In this document: positions 27,630-36,408 of the stretch, one piece after another
How the letters are laid out: every line of letters starts with the position of its first letter
Position numbering within the stretch: position 1 is the first letter of the stretch
Assembly (NCBI RefSeq): GCF_036174265.1
Contig: NZ_CP108055.1
Span: 9,858,001 to 9,922,000 of the forward strand
Reading direction: 5' to 3'
Length of the DNA: 64,000 nt
Source: Streptomyces sp. NBC_00285
GTDB taxonomy: Bacteria; Actinomycetota; Actinomycetes; Streptomycetales; Streptomycetaceae
Translations under genes and position numbers: made by a program
Notes under the pieces: generated by a model
Database searches by the model: none
What the model saw: the letters and a program-made list of their open reading frames with translations, nothing else
Told to the model about the DNA's origin: nothing

Positions 27630-28105
27630 CCGGCTACGGGTGCGCGCGGGTGTCCGGCTGTGGCTGGCTCCCTGAGGAAGCCAGCCTGTCGGTGACCTTA
27701 CCTGATCTCCGGGGGCGTGCCGGTTCGATGCCCCGCCGGTCTCTCTGATGAGACGGCTGGTGGTGTTGCCGTGGCAGCCGCCGAGCGCGTCCGCGACGAC
27801 GACAGGCCGGATGGTTCGAGGAGTTGCTGCCGCATGGCGGCGAAACAGGGCAGTGACGGCAGGGTTCTCCACAGCGACGGCCGGGTTCCCCACACTGATC
27901 CGTCACTCTCTGCACGCTGTCGAACCTTGCCTGCAAGGCACAGGGCTTCCAGGGCCGTTCGCCCGGCCGGACGACCTTTGCGCTGTCCGGAGTAGGCCGC
28001 CGAGGCCGCCCGCACTCTTCGCTTCCAAGTGCACGACCCCCGACCACCTGTCCGCGCGCCTGAACGAGGGCCCGGGCTGAGAGCCTTGTCCCGCTGGGAG
28101 CCGAC
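27630..28105. other. Gap, nothing recognised
   Basis: This 476-bp stretch lies between the nucleotidyltransferase and the repeat protein. Minus-strand frames contain protein-like stretches (PAVTALFRRHAAATPRTIRP), but none is identifiable and none has a good start. The repeat-protein promoter should lie at its right end. Confidence 0.35.
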
Positions 28106-30040
28106 GTGGATCATGACCGCGTGCCACACCCAGAGAATCTCCACGAACTACTTGCACACGCCGGACTCACGGTCGTCGAGGACGTGCCCTCGGGCAGCCT
28201 GTTCCCGCCGGAGGCCGGCTGGCGGATCGCGCGGGGGATCGCGGCACCGGACGGTGCGGCCCGCCAAGCGCTCGATGCCGCGTGGTGGCGCCGTCTTTGC
28301 GATGTCGAAGGGGAGTTCCTGGTGGCCGTCCTGAGGCACCGGATCGGCGGCAACGACTCCTTGTGGACCCGGGTTCGGCATGCCGGGAGCGGCGGTCCGC
28401 AGTTGACCGGCACCCCTGGGTTCGTGGCGCTCTCCCTCGACGGGCAGGTACTGCTGGCGGAGGTGCCCGGCGCGGACGGGCCTCGGGTGACGGCCCTCGA
28501 CCGACTGCCGGAGCGTTTGGAGGAGGCTGCCGAGGCCGCCGGGCGCGAGACCGAGGTCGAGCGCGCCGAGGTGTGGGCGGCGGTGCCCGGCCGGGACCCG
28601 TGGCCTCTGCACTGGGCGGCGGGGATCGGGTCCAACCCGGCCGCGACGGACGAACTGCTGATCCGACTGCTGGATGTGGAGGACGGCTTCCTGCACGGAT
28701 GCGACCGGTCCGCCGTCCTCGACGCCGCCTTGGCGCACCCCGATCCGCGGGTGCGGTCAAGGCCCGCCGACACCTTCCGGCCCAAACTCACGTCCGATCA
28801 GTGGGTACGCCTGGTGCGCGCAGAGCCGTCGCCGGATCGACGCGTGCTCTGGGCGGAGCACGCCTGCGGCTGGGGCGCCCAACTCCCCGAGGACCTGTAC
28901 GACGACCTCCTCGCCGGCCCGTCCCGCGCTGGGGCGGCCGAACTCCCGGGGCTCCCCGCACGACACCTGCCTGACCTCGCGGCCGACGCCGATCCCCGGG
29001 TGCGGGCGGCGGCCTGTGCCCGGTGGGAGGACCTCGCCGCACCGTTGCGGGAGCGGCTGCTGGCCGACACCGACGACGCGGTGCGAACGGTTGCGCTGCT
29101 CGCCCATCACACCCGCGTACCCATGCCTCGCGAGGTTTTCGCCGCGCTGCCCGACCCGCTGCGGGCGCTCGAACGGTGCCGCCTCGCGCCCGAGTTGGAG
29201 ACCGAGCTGGTCCGGGACGGCGACGCGAAGGTACGTCGGACGCTGGCCGCCAACCCGGGCCTGGGCGAGCACGGCGTCGCCGTGCTGGCGGAGGACCCGC
29301 AGGACGACATCCGCTCCACGGTGGCGCTGCGCCCCGACCTCACCGAGGAGCAACGTGCCGCGGTGCGCCACGACTTCGACCCGGCATTGATGTCGCACAC
29401 CCTTCCCTGGGTCAAGGACCTGCACGGCGACGCCGACGTGATGCGCCGTCTCGCCGCGTCCTCCCACCCGCTGGTCCGTCGTAGCGTGGCCCGCGCCCGG
29501 CGCCTCCCGCCGGATGTCGTGGCGCTCCTGGCGCGGGACGAGGACCGGGTGGTCCGTCTGTTCCTCGCCGAATCGTGCGAGGACGCGCCGACCGACATGC
29601 TGCTGGAGGTCTGGCGCTGGTGGGACGGCAGTCTCAGCCACCCCGACGGGCCCCGCAGCCACCCCAACTTTCCCCGTACGGGCCTGCTGCGTCATACCGC
29701 CGACCCCAGCGGGCGGATGCGCCGCCTGGCCCTGGACGATCCGGAGTCCACACCGGCCGACGTCGCACGCCTGGCCCGGGATCCCGAGGCAGAGGTGCGC
29801 CGCCGCGCGGCTGAGGACCACCGGCTGTCACCGGCCGACGCGGTGCGGCTGCTGAACGACCCGAAGTCCTACGTCCGCGGCACCGCGGTACGCAATCCGC
29901 GGCTGCCGGCCCGCGTCCTGGCGGGGCTGCTCCACGACCGCGACACGGCATGCGCGGCGGTCACCAACCCGGCGATCCCGGTCCCCGTTCTGTACCGCAT
30001 CCTGGCCGCGGCCGAGATTGCCGTGGCAGCCCTGCGCTGA
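28106..30040 (+). CDS. Large repeat protein, leucine-rich-variant/HEAT-like
   Basis: The 644-residue soluble protein has no signal peptide. From about residue 170 to the end it contains degenerate helical repeats of roughly 22-25 residues with the recurring pattern (H/D)PDxxVRxxxA: HPDPRVRSRPA, DADPRVRAAAC, DTDDAVRTVAL, DGDAKVRRTLAANP, ASSHPLVRRSVA, DEDRVVRLFLA, DPEAEVRRRAAED, DPKSYVRGTAVRNP. This matches LRV-type alpha-solenoids, which bind other proteins. The N-terminal 165 residues are a distinct domain that I do not recognise. The GTG at 28106 has GGGAG 5 nt upstream. Function is unknown; similar Streptomyces paralogues occur as single genes. Confidence 0.8.
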   Translation: MDHDRVPHPENLHELLAHAGLTVVEDVPSGSLFPPEAGWRIARGIAAPDGAARQALDAAWWRRLCDVEGEFLVAVLRHRIGGNDSLWTRVRHAGSGGPQLTGTPGFVALSLDGQVLLAEVPGADGPRVTALDRLPERLEEAAEAAGRETEVERAEVWAAVPGRDPWPLHWAAGIGSNPAATDELLIRLLDVEDGFLHGCDRSAVLDAALAHPDPRVRSRPADTFRPKLTSDQWVRLVRAEPSPDRRVLWAEHACGWGAQLPEDLYDDLLAGPSRAGAAELPGLPARHLPDLAADADPRVRAAACARWEDLAAPLRERLLADTDDAVRTVALLAHHTRVPMPREVFAALPDPLRALERCRLAPELETELVRDGDAKVRRTLAANPGLGEHGVAVLAEDPQDDIRSTVALRPDLTEEQRAAVRHDFDPALMSHTLPWVKDLHGDADVMRRLAASSHPLVRRSVARARRLPPDVVALLARDEDRVVRLFLAESCEDAPTDMLLEVWRWWDGSLSHPDGPRSHPNFPRTGLLRHTADPSGRMRRLALDDPESTPADVARLARDPEAEVRRRAAEDHRLSPADAVRLLNDPKSYVRGTAVRNPRLPARVLAGLLHDRDTACAAVTNPAIPVPVLYRILAAAEIAVAALR

Positions 30041-30140
30041 AGCCGGCCGGTGCGGTGTGACGTCCTCCGCGCGACAAGGGTCACGCCAGGTGGCGCGGTA
30101 TTGGCCATGTTCCCGTCAGGCGGTATCGTCACCTGGATAT

Positions 30141-30243
30141 CGATGACGGCAAAACGGAAGCCGGTGGGAATCCGGAACGGTCGCGCCACTGTGTGCCACC
30201 ACCTCGTATGAGGCGGCGGCGAGTCAGACCCGTAGCCGTCGTC
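30141..30243 (+). ncRNA. Cobalamin riboswitch upstream of cbtBA
   Basis: Conserved cobalamin-riboswitch elements appear in order: AAAACGGAAGCCGGTGGGAA, TCCGG, GCGCCACTGTG and GAGTCAGACCC. The closing P1 stem is formed by GATGACGGC (30142-30150) and GCCGTCGTC (30235-30243). It ends 47 nt before the cbtB start, where it can control translation or termination. B12 binding would be expected to turn off the cobalt uptake genes. Confidence 0.9.
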
Positions 30244-30290
30244 ATGTGCACCACCGAGATGGGACGCGAGCTCCCAGAGGAGGCCCTGCC

Positions 30291-30512
30291 ATGGCGCAGC
30301 ATGTCGCACCGCCGATCGCCACCACCCCCGCTCTCCCCGCCAAACTGCCGATCGGGGCGATCGCCCCGTGGGCGGTCTTCTTCGGCATCCTGATGCTGGT
30401 CCTGCTGTACTTCGTCGGCGCCGAGCAGGGGGCTACGTCCGTGGTCTCCGGCGAGGGCGTCCACGAGTGGGTGCACGACGCCCGTCACCTGCTCGGCTTC
30501 CCCTGCCACTGA
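30291..30512 (+). CDS. cbtB: Cobalt transporter subunit CbtB
   Basis: The 73-residue protein has one membrane helix (about 24-43) and the CbtB signature C-terminus HEWVHDARHLLGFPCH, rich in metal-binding His and ending in Cys-His. CbtB works with CbtA in a putative cobalt uptake system typically found under B12 riboswitches. The ATG at 30291 has AGAGGAGG upstream. It is the first gene after the riboswitch at 30141-30243, 23 bp before cbtA. Its size is normal for the family. Confidence 0.93.
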   Translation: MAQHVAPPIATTPALPAKLPIGAIAPWAVFFGILMLVLLYFVGAEQGATSVVSGEGVHEWVHDARHLLGFPCH

Positions 30513-30535
30513 CCCGAGGGGAAACCAGCACACCC

Positions 30536-31294
30536 ATGAACTCCGCAACGGTGAGAAACCTTCTCGTGCGGGGCATGCTCGCCGGCCTCGGTGCCGGCGT
30601 GCTCGCCCTGATCGTCGCCTATTTTCTCGGTGAACCGAACGTGGACAAGGCGATCGGCTTCGAGGGGGCCCACGCTCCAGCGCACGAGCACGAGGTCGAA
30701 CTCGTCTCCCGCAGCCTGCAGTCCACCGCCGGCCTGGCCACCGGCGTCCTCATCTACGGCGTCGCGTTCGGCGGCATCGCCGCCCTCGCCTACTGCTTCG
30801 CGCTCGGCCGGGTGGGTCGCTTCACCCCGCGAGCAACCGCGCTGTTGCTGTCCGGTTGCGCGCTCCTCGCGGTCTATGTCGTGCCGTTCCTGAAGTACCC
30901 GGCCAACCCGCCGGCGGTCGGCAACGGCGACACCATCGGCAAGCGGACCACGCTGTACCTCCTGATGATGCTGCTCAGTGTGCTTCTCGCGATCGCCGCT
31001 GTCATCCTGGGCAAGCGGCTCGCGCCGCGCCTGGGCACCTGGTGGGCGACCGTCACCGCGTTGGCCGCGTTCACCCTGGTGATCGGGCTTGCCTACGCGT
31101 TCCTGCCGGTCATCAACGAGGTGCCGAGCGACTTCCCGGCCACTGTCCTGTGGCGGTTCCGGCTCTCCGCCCTGGCCATACAGGTCACGCTGTGGGGAGG
31201 CTTCGGCCTCGTCTTCGGGGAACTGGCCGAGCGGCTGCTGAATCCGAAGCCCGCCACCGCGGCCCCGGCCTCGGCGGTCGCCGCCCCCGGCTGA
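30536..31294 (+). CDS. cbtA: Cobalt transporter subunit CbtA
   Basis: The 252-residue membrane protein has about six helices. The first is followed by a His-containing loop HAPAHEHEVE (residues 46-55), a probable metal site. The order cbtB-cbtA and the B12 riboswitch are the standard arrangement for this predicted cobalt permease. Hydrophobic segments include GVLIYGVAFGGIAALAY, LLLSGCALLAVYVVPFLKYP and the conserved KYPxNPPAVG region. The start is the ATG at 30536 with GAGGGGAA upstream. Regulation should be shared with cbtB. Confidence 0.93.
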   Translation: MNSATVRNLLVRGMLAGLGAGVLALIVAYFLGEPNVDKAIGFEGAHAPAHEHEVELVSRSLQSTAGLATGVLIYGVAFGGIAALAYCFALGRVGRFTPRATALLLSGCALLAVYVVPFLKYPANPPAVGNGDTIGKRTTLYLLMMLLSVLLAIAAVILGKRLAPRLGTWWATVTALAAFTLVIGLAYAFLPVINEVPSDFPATVLWRFRLSALAIQVTLWGGFGLVFGELAERLLNPKPATAAPASAVAAPG

Positions 31295-31473
31295 CCGTGA
31301 TCCGACCATGAGTGAGGGCCCGCGGAACCAGGCGAGTTCCGGGGGCCCTCTCGTGTTCTTCGGACACCCGACGGGCCCGGACCACGGGCATGACCTATCC
31401 ACCCCGGCCCGACGCAACAGGCCCGCCCGACCGATTGGCCGAGGCCGGAGAAGGCGAGCAGCGGAGGAGCCGA

Positions 31474-31812
31474 GTGGCCAGACGACCCCAGCCCCGCCAT
31501 ATCACCCTGGGCGGCCGGGAGGCCGTCGCCCTGACCGTCGAGGAGTACGAGCAACTGCTCGCCAGCCGACGGCAGATCGGCGGCCAGAGCGCCCGTGTGC
31601 GGGTACTCGCCCTGGAGGCCAAGCGGACCGAGCAACTCCTGCGGAACCTGGAGACTCTGGTCGGGACTTCGGACGGGGGGTGCGGTGCCTCGGCAGGTGC
31701 GGCGAGGTCGGAGGAGTGCCCGACCGTGTGCGTCGCCGGGGCCCTCGATGCCGACTGCCTGCGGTGCGCCATCGCGGAACTGCTGCGCCGGCACCGGGAT
31801 ACGGCCGCCTGA
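31474..31812 (+). CDS. Small hypothetical protein with C-terminal cysteine cluster
   Basis: The 112-residue protein begins with a basic segment and HITLGGREAVALTVEEYEQL, which resembles the beta-strand and helix of Phd/YefM-like antitoxins but is too short to assign. A helical middle follows. The tail contains CPTVC and DCLRC, a possible four-cysteine metal site. The GTG at 31474 is preferred because AGGAG lies 4 nt before it; an in-frame ATG at 31390 would add 28 low-complexity residues. It follows cbtA by 179 bp on the same strand. A link to cobalt or B12 is conjecture. Confidence 0.6.
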   Translation: MARRPQPRHITLGGREAVALTVEEYEQLLASRRQIGGQSARVRVLALEAKRTEQLLRNLETLVGTSDGGCGASAGAARSEECPTVCVAGALDADCLRCAIAELLRRHRDTAA

Positions 31813-31841
31813 ACCGGATCCGCCGGGAGTGCCGGTGGCGC

Positions 31842-32417
31842 TCATGGGTGCAGGGTGTGCCCCAACCGCAGATTCCAGCGCTCGCCCTGACCGCTGATCT
31901 CGGTGGCGGTCAGCGGCCGAACGTCGGCACGCCAGAAGGCCGTCACGGGCGCTCCCAGTACGTGTACCACCGCGGCTCGCACGACATCGGGTTCCACCAC
32001 GGCCAGGGTGAGGCCGTCGGACTCCGTCACGGTGTCCAGCCAGCGGGCGACTCGCAGGCACAGGTCCTGCACCGACTCGCCGCCGTGGGGTGCGGAGGCG
32101 GGGTCGGCGAGCCACTGTGTCAACGCCTCCGGTTCGTCCCGGCCGACTTCGTCGAGCGTACGGCCCCGCCAGCGGCCCGCGTCAAGACCGGCCGGTCCGG
32201 CATCGGCTGTCTCCACGGCGAGGCCGAGCGCGGCGGCGGTCTCCCGGCAGCGCGTGCTCGGCGAGGTGACGAGACCGGCGCCCGAGGGCAGCGAACCCCT
32301 TGCCGAACGGGCTTGCAGGGCACCGGAGTTGTCCAGGGACGTCGTGCCGTCGTCGAAGCGGGCCTGGCGGAGGGACGGGTTCGTCGCGGGTGAGACGAGG
32401 GTGACGCGGTGGGTCAC
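31842..32417 (-). CDS. Histidine-phosphatase-fold protein lacking catalytic histidines
   Basis: The 191-residue protein follows the branch-1 histidine phosphatase (CobC/phosphoglycerate-mutase-like) pattern. The diagnostic LVRHGxT near the start reads LVSPATN, and the second histidine region (V-S-H-G) reads VVEPDVVRAA. The arginine in TSPSTRCRETAAAL and the LDAGRWRGRTLDEV helix are kept. A missing phosphohistidine implies no phosphatase activity, so a binding or regulatory role is more likely. Its GTG start overlaps the stop of the folP-like remnant (GTGA). It thus sits at the end of the riboswitch-metE transcription unit. Canonical relatives include the B12-pathway alpha-ribazole phosphatase. 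Confidence 0.75.
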   Translation of the reverse strand: MTHRVTLVSPATNPSLRQARFDDGTTSLDNSGALQARSARGSLPSGAGLVTSPSTRCRETAAALGLAVETADAGPAGLDAGRWRGRTLDEVGRDEPEALTQWLADPASAPHGGESVQDLCLRVARWLDTVTESDGLTLAVVEPDVVRAAVVHVLGAPVTAFWRADVRPLTATEISGQGERWNLRLGHTLHP

Positions 32418-32740
32418 GAGTGTGCTCCTACGGGCTGTGTCATGGGTTGCGGTTCTCCACCGGACAGGGCACGGACGTACGCCGGTCGGGGTCGACGGCG
32501 CGTAGTCCTCCGGCTGGGGTGGACGCCCTCGCCGACCAGTTGGTCGATGACACCGTCCAACCGTCTCATCTCCTCGTCGGTGCGCACCCGCTGTGCTCCC
32601 GGATGGCTTGCGGCAGGCCCGAGTTCGATGATGTCAGCCCCCTCCGAGCGCAGCCGTTGGGCGTGCGCCACAGCTGGGGTCAGGAAGCGGTTCCCGTCGG
32701 AGAACGAGTCCGCGGTTCCCGACTCCCCGACGATGCTGAC
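32414..32740 (-). pseudogene. Dihydropteroate-synthase-like (FolP) fragment
   Basis: The frame reads SIVGESGTADSFSDGNRFLT, then AQRLRSEGADIIELGPAASH and PGAQRVRTDEEMRRLDGVID. This corresponds to the first beta-alpha units of the pterin-binding TIM barrel (N-(I/V)T-x-DSFSDG; GADIIxxGxxSxxPG). The sequence then degenerates and stops at 32414 after about 110 residues of the usual 280. It overlaps the next gene start by GTGA, a trace of former translational coupling. Confidence 0.7.
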
Positions 32741-32779
32741 CGGTTCGGCGGCGGCGTACCGGATCCCCTGCGGATGTCC

Positions 32780-32977
32780 GGATGTCCGGATGCCTCGGCC
32801 AGGGGCCGAGCGGATCACCGAGCGGGTCTCCGCGCAGGGCGAGAACGTTGTGCACGCCCTGGGCGGCGTAGTGGTGGAGACGAACGTGGGGATCAGTGCC
32901 TCCAGTCGGCGGATCACGGTCCGGAGACCGGCTTCGGCCGCCGTGGTGCGTGGCGACATGAACTCGAAGAGCCATGG
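32780..32977 (-). pseudogene. Methylenetetrahydrofolate reductase-like (MetF) remnant
   Basis: Reading PWLFEFMSPRTTAAEAGLRT and RRLEALIPTFVSTT matches the N-terminus of MTHFR (FEFxPP/SPRT; PxFVSVT). After an internal deletion and frame change the next recognisable piece is YAAQGVHNVLALRGDPLGDP, the conserved I/V-x-N-(I/V)-LALRGDPP region. The rest of the barrel is absent. It lies directly behind metE, as an intact metF often does. Confidence 0.7.
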
Positions 32978-33057
32978 GCGGGTGCTTTCTCCCGAGCCGG
33001 GGCCGGGGCCGGGAGAGCGCGGCGGGCGCGTCCTCCCCCGGCCGGCCGGGCTTTCGG

Positions 33058-35382
33058 TCAGGACGTGGAGAGTTCCGCGCGGACCGTGCGGGCGGCGGTG
33101 ACAAGGTTCTCCAGGCAGGCGCGGGTCTCGGGCCAGCCGCGGGTCTTCAGGCCGCAGTCGGGGTTGACCCACAGCCGCTCGGCGGGGATGGCCTTCAGGC
33201 CGGTGCGCAGCAGTTCGGCGGCTTCCTGCGCGCTCGGCACGCGAGGGGAGTGAATGTCGTACACACCGGGTCCGGCCTCCCGCGGATAGCCGTGTGCGGC
33301 GAGCTCACGCGCCACCTGCATGCGGGAGCGGGCGGCCTCCAGGCTGATCACGTCGGCGTCGAGGTCATCGATGGCCTGGATGATGTCACCGAACTCGGCG
33401 TAGCACATGTGCGTGTGGATCTGAGTGTCCGGCCGCACTCCGCTGGTGCTGAGCCTGAACGCCTCGGTTGCCCACGCCAGATACCCGGCGTGGTCGGCGG
33501 CCCGCAGCGGCAGTGTCTCGCGCAGGGCCGGCTCGTCGACCTGGATGACCGAAGTGCCTGCCGTTTCAAGGTCGTTGACCTCGTCACGCAGGGCGAGGGC
33601 GACCTGCCGTGCGGTCTTGGCGAGGGGCTGGTCGTCGCGGACGAAGGACCAGGCGAGCATGGTGACCGGGCCGGTGAGCATGCCCTTGACCGGGCGGTCG
33701 GTGAGGGACTGTGCGTACGTCGTCCAGCGCACCGTCATCGGCCCGGGCCGCGAGATGTCGCCGGCCAGGATCGGCGGGCGGACGTAGCGGGTGCCGTAGG
33801 ACTGGACCCAGCCGTGCTGGGTGGCCAGATAGCCGGTGAGCTGTTCGGCGAAGTACTGGACCATGTCGTTGCGTTCAGGCTCGCCGTGTACGAGGACGTC
33901 CAGGCCGGCCTTCTCCTGGAAGGTGACCACATCCTGGATCTCCGCCTTGATGCGCTCCTCGTAACCGGCCGTGTCGATTCGTCCTGCCCGCAAGTCGGCG
34001 CGGGCGACGCGGAGTTCACCGGTCTGGGGGAACGACCCGATGGTGGTCGTCGGCAGCAGCGGCAGCCCCAGATGGGCGCGCTGGGCGGTGGCGCGTGCGG
34101 CGTACGGCTGGGAGCGGCGGGCGTCGGTGTCGGTGACTGCCTCGGCACGGGCGCGGACGGTTGAGTCGTTGGTGATCGGCGAACTGGCGCGGGAGGCCAG
34201 GTCTGCGCGGTTGGCGGCCAATTCGGCGCTGATGGTGTCGGTGCCCTGGGACAGGCCCTTGGCGAGGGTGACGATCTCGGCGGTCTTCTGCCTTGCGAAG
34301 GCCAGCCAGCGCAGGATCTGAGGCTCGGTGTCCCGCTCGGCCTTCGCGTCCAGCGGGACGTGGAGAAGGGAACAGGAGGCGGCCACGTCGACCCGGTCGG
34401 CGAGCCCGAGAAGGGTGCCGAGGGTGGACAGGGACTTCGACAGGTCGTTGATCCAGATGTTGCGTCCGTTGACGACGCCGGCGACCAGGCGCTTGCCGGG
34501 TAGTCCGCCCACGGCCGCCAGGGCGTCCAGGTTGGCTGCCGCCGCCTCGGTGAAGTCCATGGCCAGCCCCTCGACCGGGGCCTTGGCCAGCACCGGCAGG
34601 GCGTCGCCGAGCCGGTCGAAGTAGGAGGCGACCAGCAGCTTGGGGCGGTTGGTGAGGGCGCCGAGATCGCGGTAGGCGCGGGTGGCGGCGTTCAGCTCGG
34701 CCGGTGTGCGGTCCTGCACCAGGGCGGGCTCGTCCAGCTGCACCCACTCGGCACCGGCCGCGCGCAGGTCGGCGAGGACCTCGGCGTACACCGGGAGCAG
34801 TCGGTCCAGGAGGGTGAGCGGCTCGAAGTCCGCGGGCACGCCCGGTGCGGCCTTGGCCAGGAGGAGGTAGGTGACGGGGCCGACCAGGACCGGCCGGGCG
34901 GACAGACCGAGGGCCAGGGCCTCCTTCAGCTCCGCGACCTGCTTGGCGGAGTTCGCGGTGAAAGCCGTGTCAGGGCTCAACTCGGGTACCAGGTAGTGGT
35001 AGTTGGTGTCGAACCACTTGGTCATCTCCAACGGGGCGGTGTCCTGGGTGCCGCGGGCCATGGCGAAGTAGCCGTCGAGGGCGTCGGCGTCCACGGCCAC
35101 CGCCACCCGGTGGCGGGCGGGGATCGCGCCGACCATGACAGTGGTGTCCAGGACGTGGTCGTAGTACGAGAAGTCACCGGTGGGCACCTCGTGGATGCCG
35201 GCCTCGGCGAGCCGGCGCCAGTTGGCGGCGCGCAGGTCGGCCGCGGTCGCGCGGAGGGTGCCGGCGGTGACGCGGCCCTTCCAGTAGCCCTCGACGGCCT
35301 TCTTCAGTTCTCGGTTCGCGCCCTGGCGGGGGTGGCCGTACACGGTGGCGCGTGCTGCCGCGGCTGCGGTCTTGGTGGTCAC
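33058..35382 (-). CDS. metE: Cobalamin-independent methionine synthase
   Basis: The 774-residue enzyme transfers a methyl group from 5-methyltetrahydropteroyl-triglutamate to homocysteine without B12. Two (beta/alpha)8 domains are present. The C-terminal domain begins TTTIGSFPQTGELR and holds the zinc ligands in HTHMCYAEF, E-rich VHGEPERNDMV, and NPDCGLKTRGW near the end. The N-terminal domain shows HYLVPELSPDTAF and VQLDEPALV. Length is normal for the family. The GTG at 35382 follows AAGGAGATCTCC. A cobalamin riboswitch lies upstream, so expression should fall when B12 allows MetH to work. Confidence 0.97.
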   Translation of the reverse strand: MTTKTAAAAARATVYGHPRQGANRELKKAVEGYWKGRVTAGTLRATAADLRAANWRRLAEAGIHEVPTGDFSYYDHVLDTTVMVGAIPARHRVAVAVDADALDGYFAMARGTQDTAPLEMTKWFDTNYHYLVPELSPDTAFTANSAKQVAELKEALALGLSARPVLVGPVTYLLLAKAAPGVPADFEPLTLLDRLLPVYAEVLADLRAAGAEWVQLDEPALVQDRTPAELNAATRAYRDLGALTNRPKLLVASYFDRLGDALPVLAKAPVEGLAMDFTEAAAANLDALAAVGGLPGKRLVAGVVNGRNIWINDLSKSLSTLGTLLGLADRVDVAASCSLLHVPLDAKAERDTEPQILRWLAFARQKTAEIVTLAKGLSQGTDTISAELAANRADLASRASSPITNDSTVRARAEAVTDTDARRSQPYAARATAQRAHLGLPLLPTTTIGSFPQTGELRVARADLRAGRIDTAGYEERIKAEIQDVVTFQEKAGLDVLVHGEPERNDMVQYFAEQLTGYLATQHGWVQSYGTRYVRPPILAGDISRPGPMTVRWTTYAQSLTDRPVKGMLTGPVTMLAWSFVRDDQPLAKTARQVALALRDEVNDLETAGTSVIQVDEPALRETLPLRAADHAGYLAWATEAFRLSTSGVRPDTQIHTHMCYAEFGDIIQAIDDLDADVISLEAARSRMQVARELAAHGYPREAGPGVYDIHSPRVPSAQEAAELLRTGLKAIPAERLWVNPDCGLKTRGWPETRACLENLVTAARTVRAELSTS

Positions 35383-35547
35383 GGAGATCTCCTTCGCGAG
35401 ATGAATCCCTGAGATCCCGGAGACGGGACGAGAGCGCGAAGGTGTGACGAACCGGACGGAAACGGCCCACGGCCGTCCGCTCGATATGCACGTCGACCCG
35501 CCCACGAGGTCACCGGGATGTCCGTGCCCGGAGTTGTCCGCACACGG

Positions 35548-35748
35548 GCAGTTGGCAGGTCTTCGGACTCGTGGGCACGCCCTCCTGTACGGAGGACATC
35601 TACTGGCCGTCGCTTCCCGGACCCGGTACGTCGGGTCCAGTGCGTATGACGGCGGTCGTTCCCACTCACCGCTGCGGGGCAGTCCCGGATTCCCACCGGG
35701 TTCCCTCTTGCGACGCATCCCGCCTGGCGGACGGGGCGAACCAGCTGC
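35548..35748 (-). ncRNA. Cobalamin riboswitch upstream of metE
   Basis: On the minus strand the conserved elements run AAGAGGGAACCCGGTGGGAA, TCCGGGACTGCCCCGC, CAGCGGTGAG, a long variable arm, and GAGTCCGAAGACCTGCC (B12-box end). P1 pairs GCAGCTGG (35748-35741) with CCAACTGC (35555-35548). It ends 165 nt before the metE start. B12 binding is expected to repress metE, the standard use of this RNA in Streptomyces. Confidence 0.96.
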
Positions 35749-35939
35749 ACCAGCCAGCGTAAGGGGACGGTTCTGAGTCCGGAGGGTTGCTTCCATCATT
35801 CGGACGGTGAGCAGGCACACGCGGGTGAGCAGGTGTGAAACGGGCCAAGGGTGGGCAGCGCGGACAAGGCTCCTCAGCGACCCGCGGGATCACCCTGCAC
35901 TGCTGCGGCTGGGGCGAACCCGGCAAGACTTCCGCCACC

Positions 35940-36095
35940 GCCACCGCCGTCGGCTGCCAGATCCGTTACGCCCACCACCTCGTCCGCTCCGACGGCCTCG
36001 ATCTCGCCAGTGCCTCCGCCGCCACCCCCATCGGCATGGGCCGCCGCGTCTGCGAACGCCTCGACTGCCCCCAGCGCGTGCGCTTCCATGCGGTC
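35940..36095 (+). pseudogene. ScfR-type XRE regulator, C-terminal fragment
   Basis: A short frame reads GCQIRYAHHLVRSDGLDLAS and PIGMGRRVCERLDCPQR. This is the end of the DUF2083 domain of XRE-type short-chain fatty acyl regulators (Y-x-DGLDLxxxxAxxPIGxxCRxCxRxxCPQR). The helix-turn-helix and most of the sensor domain are missing, and the flanking frames are broken. It lies between two riboswitches and is unlikely to be functional. Confidence 0.6.
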
Positions 36096-36192
36096 AGCCG
36101 CTGCGGATCGACCAGAACACCAGCACGTTCGTGCCGTATCCCGTGACCGGCCACACGACTTGCCCCGGCGATTACTGCGATAGCCTCATCGG

Positions 36193-36339
36193 GCCAGTCG
36201 AGCCACAACCGAGGCCAGGGAATCCGGTGCGAACCCGGAACTGACGCGCAGCGGTGAGGGGGACGGGCGGGGCACGACGCCACTGGGAGACCGGGAAGGC
36301 GCCCCGGCCGGACGAACCCGAGTCCGAAGACCTGCTGGC
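36193..36339 (+). ncRNA. Cobalamin riboswitch upstream of the btuFCD-like operon
   Basis: Elements appear in order: AGGGAATCCGGTGCGAACCC, GGAACTGACGCGCAGCGGTG, CACTGGGAGACC, and CGAGTCCGAAGACCTGC. P1 pairs GCCAG (36193-36197) with CTGGC (36335-36339). It ends about 70 nt before the substrate-binding protein start. This is the third such RNA within 6.2 kb and supports a B12 or corrinoid substrate for the transporter. Confidence 0.95.
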
Positions 36340-36408
36340 ACCGCCGCGCCCCGGCGCGGAGGAACGTCCGTAGGCCAGGCTCCGCGTACGAGCCCCGACC
36401 CCAAAGGC

